NCBI GenBank assembly: GCA_003162495.1
Contig: PMOF01000220.1
Location: 1-20,769 of the forward strand
From: Acidobacteriaceae bacterium
GTDB lineage: Bacteria > Acidobacteriota > Terriglobia > Terriglobales > Acidobacteriaceae
Direction: 5' to 3'
DNA length: 20,769 nucleotides
The translations under genes were made by a program, and so were the position numbers. Shown here one piece after another: positions 15,464 to 20,769 of this stretch. Positions within the stretch are counted from its first letter, which is position 1; each line of letters opens with the position of its first letter. The notes under the pieces were generated by a model, which saw only the letters and a program-made list of their open reading frames with translations, searched no databases and had not been told where the DNA came from.

Positions 15464-16462
15464 CTACTTCCCGCCCAGAAACCCCTCCACCGCCTTCTCC
15501 CACAAATCCGGCTGATCCACAAAGTTCATGTGCCCCGAGTTAGGCAGGATCACCAGCTGCGACCCGCCAATCTTCGCGTGCATCTCCAGACTAAGCGATG
15601 GGTCGCACTCGTCGTGATTCCCGGCCATGATCAGCGTCGGAATATGAATCGAATTCAGTTGATCCACATACTCCACCGACTTCAGATTCCCGTCGATCAC
15701 GAACTCCCCGTGCTCGCCCCACATCGCGCGGTAGAGCTCCCAACTGGTGGTCGTGAGCCCGCCCAAGGGATCGTAGGTCGCGTCCGGTCGCGCTCCATAG
15801 AGAAACGGAAAATACCCCGGCCCCCACGCCAGCGCCCCATATTCAGCCGGATAACGGCCGTGCTCCCACGCCTCGCCCTTGCCGAACAGCCCCGCGGCCT
15901 CCAGCTCATTCAGGCGCTTCAGCTTGTCCGCAGGCATCTGCGTCTTTTCGCGAGCCAGCACCTCGTTCATCTGCCGCGTCGACGGGAAGGTGCTGTTTAA
16001 AATCAGGTGCGTCAGATTTTGCTGGTACTTGAACGCATAAGCCTGCGCCAGCACGCCGCCGTAGCTGTGCCCAAGCAGCGAAATCTTTCCCAGCTTGAGA
16101 GCCTGGCGAACGTCTTCAACGTCCTCGACCATGGCCTCGACCGTGTATTGGCTGGTGTCCTGCAAGCGCTGCGACCGGCCGGAGCCGCGCTCGTCGATGA
16201 AGACGAGGCGATGGGTGCGGGCCAGCGGAAGCAGGTAGGGCAGGAAGTATGTGTGGTCCGCGCCCGGTCCGCCATGCACCACCACCAGCGGCGGCCCTTT
16301 GCCAAAGGTCGCGTAGTAGATGAGGACTCCGTGGGCATCGACGAAGCCGTCCTGCTGCTGGTAAACCGCGGTCTGAGCGGTGGCAATCGAAGAGTCGGCT
16401 GCGAACGCAGCCGCAAAAACCAAGACTAGAACCAAGCGCAAGAGCTTCATGGAAAGAAGCAT
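15464..16462 (-). CDS. Proline iminopeptidase-like alpha/beta hydrolase, exported
   Basis: A serine hydrolase of up to 332 residues in the alpha/beta fold, closest in pattern to the S33 proline iminopeptidase family. Visible are the oxyanion motif HGGPG (63-67), FIDERGSGRS (88-97), nucleophile elbow GHSYGG with S133, an acid in GNHDECDPS (D284 or D287) and the catalytic histidine in NSGHMNF (H311). Residues 5-30 are a lysine start, a hydrophobic core and an AxA-like end (SSIATAQ), fitting a signal peptide and a periplasmic location. The ATG at 16450 would give the neater signal peptide MKLLRLV; neither start has a clear Shine-Dalgarno. It breaks the common rplT-pheST gene order by lying on the opposite strand. 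The natural substrate is unproven. Confidence 0.85.
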   Translation of the reverse strand: MLLSMKLLRLVLVLVFAAAFAADSSIATAQTAVYQQQDGFVDAHGVLIYYATFGKGPPLVVVHGGPGADHTYFLPYLLPLARTHRLVFIDERGSGRSQRLQDTSQYTVEAMVEDVEDVRQALKLGKISLLGHSYGGVLAQAYAFKYQQNLTHLILNSTFPSTRQMNEVLAREKTQMPADKLKRLNELEAAGLFGKGEAWEHGRYPAEYGALAWGPGYFPFLYGARPDATYDPLGGLTTTSWELYRAMWGEHGEFVIDGNLKSVEYVDQLNSIHIPTLIMAGNHDECDPSLSLEMHAKIGGSQLVILPNSGHMNFVDQPDLWEKAVEGFLGGK

Positions 16463-16506
16463 ACCGGAAGTTTCAGCGGGTGGTGGTTTATCCTTCCTCT
16501 ATACGC

Positions 16507-17613
16507 ATGACGAATGACGACATACCCAATCTGACGGCATTTGATGATGCCGCGCTGGACAAGGCATTCGGCGCGGTGGAGCAACAGGCCAAGAGCGACG
16601 CGGCAGCAATCGACGGTCCCCAGGCAGTCGAGGCCTTTCGCCTGCGCTGGCTCGGCCGCAAGCAGGGCCTGCTCAAAGAGATCTCCACCCGCTGGCTCAA
16701 AGCATCACCGGTCGAGGCCAGGAAGCCTGTGGGCGAGCGTTTCAAGACACTTCAGGCGCTGGTCGAGGGCCTGCTTGAGCAGTCATCCGTAACAGGCCCA
16801 ACCGACGCCGCCCTCGCCGCCGAGGCCATCGACATTACCCTCCCCGGCACCCGTCGCCTCACCGGCGCCGAGCACCCCATCACCCGCACGCTCAACGAAA
16901 TCACCCGCGTCTTCGCCGCGCTCGGCTATTCGGTCGGCGTGGGCCCCGAGGTCGAAACCGACTTCTACAACTTCGAGAGCATGAATTTCCCGCCCGGCCA
17001 TCCCGCGCGCGATACGCAGGACACGTTGGTCGTCGCCAATCAGGACCGCCGCCCGCTCCGCGACCGCCTCCTGCTCCGCACCCATACGTCTCCGGTGCAG
17101 ATGCGGACCATGGAGTCGCAGCCGCCCCCGGTGCGCATCATCATTCCCGGCAAAGTCCACCGCAACGACGCGCAGGACGCCACGCACTCGCCGATTTTTC
17201 ATCAAGTCGAAGGCCTCTGCGTGGACTCCAACATCACCTTCAGCGATTTGAAGGGCACGCTGGACCACGCCATGAAAGCCCTCTTCGGCTCGTCGGTGAA
17301 GACGCGCTTCTTTCCCTCCTTCTTCCCCTTCACCGAACCCAGCGCGGACGTGCAGATCAGCTGCATCTTCTGCGGCGGCAACGGTTGCCGCAAATGTAAA
17401 AACTCGGGCTGGATTGAACTGCTGGGTTGCGGCATGGTCGACCCCGCGGTCTTCGCCTTCGCTGCGCAGAAGCAACCCGCCTACGACCCGAAGAAGATCT
17501 CCGGCTTCGCTTTCGGCATGGGCGCCGAGCGCATCGCCATGATGAAGTACGGCATCAGCGAAATAGGGCAGCTCTATGCGGGCGATATGCGATTCTTGGG
17601 GCAATTTGTTTAG
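16507..17613 (+). CDS. pheS: Phenylalanyl-tRNA synthetase alpha subunit
   Basis: The catalytic subunit (368 residues) of the alpha2-beta2 enzyme that charges tRNA-Phe. The N-terminal 95 residues form the tRNA-binding coiled coil (WLGRKQGLLKEI). The class II core follows, with HPARDTQDT, RTHTSPVQ, FHQVEG (motif 2 region), FPFTEPS, and the motif 3 segment GFAFGMGAERIAMM. A cysteine cluster, C286-x2-C289-x4-C294-x2-C297, precedes GWIELLGCGMVDP and could bind zinc. An in-frame GTG at 16480 exists, but the ATG at 16507 gives the normal N-terminus; no Shine-Dalgarno is visible. The divergent hydrolase start is only 44 bases away. Its TAG stop merges with the left inverted repeat of the downstream cassette. 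Confidence 0.97.
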   Translation: MTNDDIPNLTAFDDAALDKAFGAVEQQAKSDAAAIDGPQAVEAFRLRWLGRKQGLLKEISTRWLKASPVEARKPVGERFKTLQALVEGLLEQSSVTGPTDAALAAEAIDITLPGTRRLTGAEHPITRTLNEITRVFAALGYSVGVGPEVETDFYNFESMNFPPGHPARDTQDTLVVANQDRRPLRDRLLLRTHTSPVQMRTMESQPPPVRIIIPGKVHRNDAQDATHSPIFHQVEGLCVDSNITFSDLKGTLDHAMKALFGSSVKTRFFPSFFPFTEPSADVQISCIFCGGNGCRKCKNSGWIELLGCGMVDPAVFAFAAQKQPAYDPKKISGFAFGMGAERIAMMKYGISEIGQLYAGDMRFLGQFV

Positions 17614-17654
17614 CGAGTCAGCGCGCTCCGCGCCGGCAAGTCAGCGAGTCAGCG
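17612..17654 (+). repeat. Left inverted repeat of the four-helix-bundle cassette
   Basis: A 43-base arm that begins inside the pheS stop codon and ends three bases before the cassette gene start. It contains AGCGAGTCAGCG twice, flanking a G/C hairpin-like core. It matches the reverse complement of 18024-18069 at 42 positions, with one mismatch and two short indels. Confidence 0.9.
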
Positions 17655-17657
17655 AAA

Positions 17658-18023
17658 ATGAGCAGAACAAGGCACTATCGGGACTTGATCGCGTGGCAAA
17701 AGGCCATGGACCTGGCCAGGTTAGCTTACGAACAAACGGAGACTTTTCCGAACTCTGAGACATTTGGTTTGCGGATGCAGATCCGACGATCGGCGGTAAG
17801 TATCGCAAGCCACATTGCAGAGGCGCATGGAAGACTCAACGATACTGAAATGCGGAAGGGGCTCGGCTCGAGCCGCGCCGCACTCAATGAATTTGAAACA
17901 CAAGTCGAGCTGGCCAAGAGCCTTTCATTCCTTCAACCCGAAGCTGCCGACAGGGTGCTCGATCTTGCGTCGGAAGTAGGGAAACTGATCAATGGGCTGA
18001 TAGGAGTTCTGGTCCAGGCATAG
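17658..18023 (+). CDS. Four-helix-bundle protein (23S rRNA intervening-sequence protein/S23 family)
   Basis: A 121-residue all-helical protein of the four-helix-bundle family first seen inside 23S rRNA intervening sequences and related to the Avd protein of diversity-generating retroelements. Family landmarks are YRDLIAWQKAMDL (7-19), FPNSETFGLRMQIRRSAVSIASHIAE (about 30-55, given only as a landmark), an ALNEFETQVELA helix and a C-terminal LINGLIGVL helix. The biochemical role of the family is unresolved; nucleic-acid binding is proposed. The gene lies between pheS and pheT, has no good Shine-Dalgarno, and is bracketed by long inverted repeats. Its GC is clearly lower: a 100-base sample at 17661 is 52% against 72% for 16801-16900 in pheS. 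This fits recent acquisition. No reverse transcriptase or rRNA is near. Confidence 0.9.
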   Translation: MSRTRHYRDLIAWQKAMDLARLAYEQTETFPNSETFGLRMQIRRSAVSIASHIAEAHGRLNDTEMRKGLGSSRAALNEFETQVELAKSLSFLQPEAADRVLDLASEVGKLINGLIGVLVQA

Positions 18024-18069
18024 CGCTGACTCGCTGACTTGCCGTGGCGCGAAGCGCCGCTGACTCGCT
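18024..18069 (-). repeat. Right inverted repeat of the four-helix-bundle cassette
   Basis: A 46-base arm that starts immediately after the cassette gene's TAG. Read on the minus strand it repeats the left arm, with one extra G, one C-to-T change and a two-base AC insertion. Its core GGCGC-GAA-GCGCC (18046-18058) is itself a hairpin. It ends 17 bases before the pheT ATG. Confidence 0.9.
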
Positions 18070-18086
18070 GAGAGAGAAGACAAGAA

Positions 18087-20222
18087 ATGAAGATACTCAC
18101 CAAATGGCTTAAATCCTATCTGCCCGATCTCCCCGTCGACGACGCCAAGCTCGCCGAAGACCTCACCCTGCGCGGCATCGCCGTCGAGGGCGTCTACCCG
18201 CTTGGCGACGGCAACGGTTCCCTCTACGAGACGGACATCACCACCAACCGCGTCGATGCCATGAACCACTACGGCATCGCGCGAGAAGCCGCCGCAATCT
18301 ACAATCTGCAACTGCAACCGCTTGACTTCCCGCTGCCTGCGCCACGGCCCGGAGACTCACCCTTTCCGGTGAAGATCGAAGCCCTGAACGATTGCGGCCG
18401 ATTCACAGCACGCGTGCTGCGCGGCATCACCATTGGCGATTCGCGCGACTGGTTCAAGGGCGCGGAGGTAGCCACCTACTTCGGACTTCTCGAGCAGAAG
18501 CGCATCTCCAACGCCGTCGACGCCACCAACTTTGCCTGGCTCGCCATGGGCCAGCCAACCCACGCCTTCGACCTGGACAAGATCGAAGGCGGAATCGTCG
18601 TGCGGCGCGCCCACAAGGGCGAACGGCTTAAAACTCTCGACGGCATCGAGCGCATCCTCGATTCCGAAGACCTGATCATCGCCGACCACGTCAAGCCTCT
18701 CGGCCTCGCCGGCGTCATGGGCGGCTGGGACACAATGATCACGCCGTCCACGACCAACGTACTCGTCGAAGCGGCCTGGTTCGAGCCCATGGCCGTTCGC
18801 CGCACAGCCCGCCGTCACGGCCTGCACACCGATGCCAGCCATCGCTTCGAGCGCGGAGCGGACTTCAACGCCGCGCCCCTCGCCTCCGCGCTTGTCAGCA
18901 GCATTCTTTTGGCCAACGGCGGCTCAATCGAAGGCGATCTCGTCGACGTCCGCGTCGCCGAATTTGAAGCGCGCACTGCCGATCGCAAGCCTGTACCATT
19001 GGCGTTGAATGAAGTCCGGCGCATTCTGGGCACGACCCTGGATGCAGAAGGGATTACCGCAGCAACCGTCGAGAGCGTGTTGAAGGCGCTCGGGTGTGCG
19101 TTATCAAATCGGCATGAGGGTCAAGCTGCGTGGCTCGTAAGCCTGCCCAGTTGGCGCCTCGATCTCGACCGCGAGGTCGACCTCATCGAAGAGGTTGCGC
19201 GCGTCTACGGATACAACCGCTTTGCCAACACGCTCCCCGCATTTGGCGAGGGAGTTCGCGCCCTCCCCTGGGCCGAGAGCGAAACCGCGGTCCGTCGCAC
19301 GCTGCTCTCCGCGGGCTTCCATGAATCCATCGCCAGCACGTTTTGTTCGGCAGCCGAGGCCGCGCTCACCGCGCCCCAGCCCGGCCTCACTGTCCCCCTG
19401 GGCAATCCGCTCAGCGAAGAAGCCGGCGTGCTGCGGCCCTCGCTGGTTCCCGGCATGTTGACCATGATTGCCGGCAACCTGCATCGCGACGTGAGCGACG
19501 TGCGCCTGTTCGAATTGGGCACCGTCTTCAGCGGCACAACTGAAAAAGTTGACGAACGTCCGGCCATGGCGTTTGGCGCCGCAGGCAGCCTCCCGGAGCA
19601 GGGTGCGTTGCACCCCCCGCGCGCCATCGATTTCCACGATGTGAAGGGCGCCGTAGAGCAGGTACTGGCGCAATTTGAGGCGCGCGCAGTATACTTCGAC
19701 CACTTCCCCCCTGAATCTGGGCTCACGCCCGAATGGCTGCATCCTTACCGCGCTGCGCGGGTCGCTGTCGAAGGCGTCACGGTGGGGTGGTTCGGGCAAT
19801 TGCATCCCCGCCAGGCCTCGGCGCGCAAACTCAAGGAGCCGGTGCTGGTTGGCGAACTGTATTTGGACCGGCTCTACAAGCTGCCGTTGCGCAAGCCGCT
19901 GGCCAAGGATATTTCGCGCTTTCAACCGGTGCGGCGCGACTTCTCGCTGATCCTGGACCAGAGCATTGGCTGGGAAAAAATTGACCGTGCACTGGCCGGT
20001 CTGCAGATTCCCGAGTTGGTGGATTGGCGGGTGCGCGAAGTGTTTCGCGATGCGCGCCTAAATTTGCGTCCGGATGCGAATGGGAGCGCGCGGGAATATT
20101 CACTGCTCCTGGGCACGACGTTTCAGGCCCCGGACCGCACGCTGCGCGAAGAAGAGTTGCAGAGCTTTCAGGCGCGCGTGGTAGAGGCTGTTGGCAAAGC
20201 AGGCGCGCGGCTGCGCAGTTAG
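18087..20222 (+). CDS. pheT: Phenylalanyl-tRNA synthetase beta subunit, short form
   Basis: The structural and editing subunit of PheRS, 711 residues. In order it has an N-terminal B1 piece (MKILTKWLKSYLPDLPV, ETDITTNRVDAMNHYGIARE), the B3/B4 editing region (VDATNFAWLAMGQPTHAFD, GLAGVMGGWDT), the B5 domain (about residues 300-380), the pseudo-catalytic core (ASTFCSAAE, GNPLSEEAGVLRPSLVPG) and the C-terminal ferredoxin-like anticodon-binding domain (FQPVRRDFSLIL onward). The OB-fold EMAP-II-like tRNA-binding domain normally inserted after B1 (about 100 residues) is missing, which explains the length against roughly 790-800 in E. coli. GAGAAG lies about eight bases before the ATG, between the right cassette repeat and the gene. 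Confidence 0.96.
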   Translation: MKILTKWLKSYLPDLPVDDAKLAEDLTLRGIAVEGVYPLGDGNGSLYETDITTNRVDAMNHYGIAREAAAIYNLQLQPLDFPLPAPRPGDSPFPVKIEALNDCGRFTARVLRGITIGDSRDWFKGAEVATYFGLLEQKRISNAVDATNFAWLAMGQPTHAFDLDKIEGGIVVRRAHKGERLKTLDGIERILDSEDLIIADHVKPLGLAGVMGGWDTMITPSTTNVLVEAAWFEPMAVRRTARRHGLHTDASHRFERGADFNAAPLASALVSSILLANGGSIEGDLVDVRVAEFEARTADRKPVPLALNEVRRILGTTLDAEGITAATVESVLKALGCALSNRHEGQAAWLVSLPSWRLDLDREVDLIEEVARVYGYNRFANTLPAFGEGVRALPWAESETAVRRTLLSAGFHESIASTFCSAAEAALTAPQPGLTVPLGNPLSEEAGVLRPSLVPGMLTMIAGNLHRDVSDVRLFELGTVFSGTTEKVDERPAMAFGAAGSLPEQGALHPPRAIDFHDVKGAVEQVLAQFEARAVYFDHFPPESGLTPEWLHPYRAARVAVEGVTVGWFGQLHPRQASARKLKEPVLVGELYLDRLYKLPLRKPLAKDISRFQPVRRDFSLILDQSIGWEKIDRALAGLQIPELVDWRVREVFRDARLNLRPDANGSAREYSLLLGTTFQAPDRTLREEELQSFQARVVEAVGKAGARLRS

Positions 20223-20289
20223 CCAGGGTAACGGGCCTGATTGGCGCTATACTTGCACCGATGCAGGGTGAATGAGTGGAGGGCATTCG

Positions 20290-20664
20290 ATGGCGGAGTT
20301 TGCGTGGGATGGTGAAACTGCTCGCGGGGCGCAGTCTGAAACTGCGCCGGAGACCGAGCATGAACTGCGATCGGAACCTGAGACGCGCGAACCCGCTGCC
20401 GAGCCGGGATCGCTGACACTCAGCGCCAACGATTTTTCGGCGCTCGAAGAGCGGATTCTGCGCGCCGTGGAAGTGGTGCGCCGGGAGCGCCAGGCGCGCA
20501 CGGCTGCCGAGGACCGTGCTGCCCGTGCTGAAGCGCAATTGCACGACCTGTCGCCCCAGCTGGAGCAACTGGAAAAAGAACTGAACGCACTCCGCACCGA
20601 ACGGGACCAGGTCCGCGGGCGCGTCGAGCGGCTGCTGGGACAACTGGATGCGTTGGAACTCTAG
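20290..20664 (+). CDS. Small coiled-coil protein (ZapB-like character)
   Basis: A 124-residue acidic protein. Residues 1-45 are low-complexity and rich in E, T, A and P. From about residue 50 to the end is a continuous heptad-type helix (SALEERILRAVEVV, then LEQLEKELNALRTERDQV, then VERLLGQLDALEL). No catalytic motif is seen. The ATG at 20290 is chosen over the ATG at 20272 because GGAGGG (20278-20283) lies six bases before it. It follows pheT by 67 bases and precedes another gene start by 75 bases. Coiled-coil proteins next to ZapA-type genes occur downstream of pheT in many bacteria, so a cell-division role is possible but not shown here. Confidence 0.75.
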   Translation: MAEFAWDGETARGAQSETAPETEHELRSEPETREPAAEPGSLTLSANDFSALEERILRAVEVVRRERQARTAAEDRAARAEAQLHDLSPQLEQLEKELNALRTERDQVRGRVERLLGQLDALEL

Positions 20665-20739
20665 AGCCTGTTATTAACTTTCCCGCGGGTGGCGCTGGGA
20701 GCCAATTTTTCACAGTTCTAGGAGCGAGGAGCGACGAAT

Positions 20740-20769
20740 ATGGAGGATCTTCGAGCGACGATCGACGAC
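20740..20769 (+). CDS. Start of a further gene, truncated by the window edge
   Basis: Only ten codons are visible (MEDLRATIDD). The start is supported by AGGAG (20727-20731) eight bases upstream and by the short distance from the coiled-coil gene, suggesting the same operon. ZapA is a common gene at this position, but ten residues cannot confirm it. Confidence 0.5.
   Translation, partial: MEDLRATIDD

Noticed and set aside
17658..18023. Diversity-generating retroelement (because the four-helix-bundle gene resembles Avd)
   Set aside because: No reverse transcriptase, template repeat or variable-repeat target is visible in the window.

Overview
The window comes from a GC-rich bacterium. An Acidobacteriota (Terriglobia-like) origin is my inference. 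It rests on the codon style, the mix of sulfoquinovose, hopanoid-type and ceramide-type lipid genes, and paired hairpin repeats of a kind I recall from that phylum. No rRNA, tRNA, CRISPR array, transposase or phage gene was recognised.

Region 1 (1-4011) holds small independent units. These are the 3' end of a SAM-dependent methyltransferase, a receiver/RsbRD-type response regulator on the minus strand, an ArsR-family repressor followed by a short-chain dehydrogenase behind a probable TCGA-type operator, and a DUF429 RNase H-like protein.

Region 2 (4204-13843) is a lipid and glycan block. It contains a translationally coupled pair of half-size EamA/DMT (EmrE-like) transporters, an HpnI/ceramide-glucosyltransferase-like GT, a UDP-sulfoquinovose synthase (SQD1/SqdB), an ArnT-like GT39 transferase overlapping a glutamine-hydrolysing asparagine synthetase, and, divergently, a CREST-superfamily ceramidase-like membrane hydrolase followed by a zinc-ribbon methyltransferase. 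A sulfonated or otherwise modified glycolipid is a reasonable but unproven reading.

Region 3 (13844-20769) begins with a repeat-rich 598-base gap. It continues with rpmI-rplT, closed by a perfect 34-bp palindrome, a secreted proline-iminopeptidase-like hydrolase on the minus strand, and then pheS - four-helix-bundle gene - pheT - coiled-coil protein - start of another gene. PheT lacks the usual N-terminal OB-fold (EMAP-II-like) tRNA-binding domain.

Two structures stand out. First, a 23S-intervening-sequence-type four-helix-bundle gene sits between pheS and pheT, enclosed by 43/46-bp near-perfect inverted repeats that start at the pheS stop codon. This looks like a discrete inserted cassette. 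Second, a ~53-bp paired-hairpin element (stem-TTCA-stem, about 20 nt, stem-TTTA-stem) occurs four times. The stem sequences vary while pairing and loops are kept, and there is exactly one copy in each of the four convergent gene gaps of the window.
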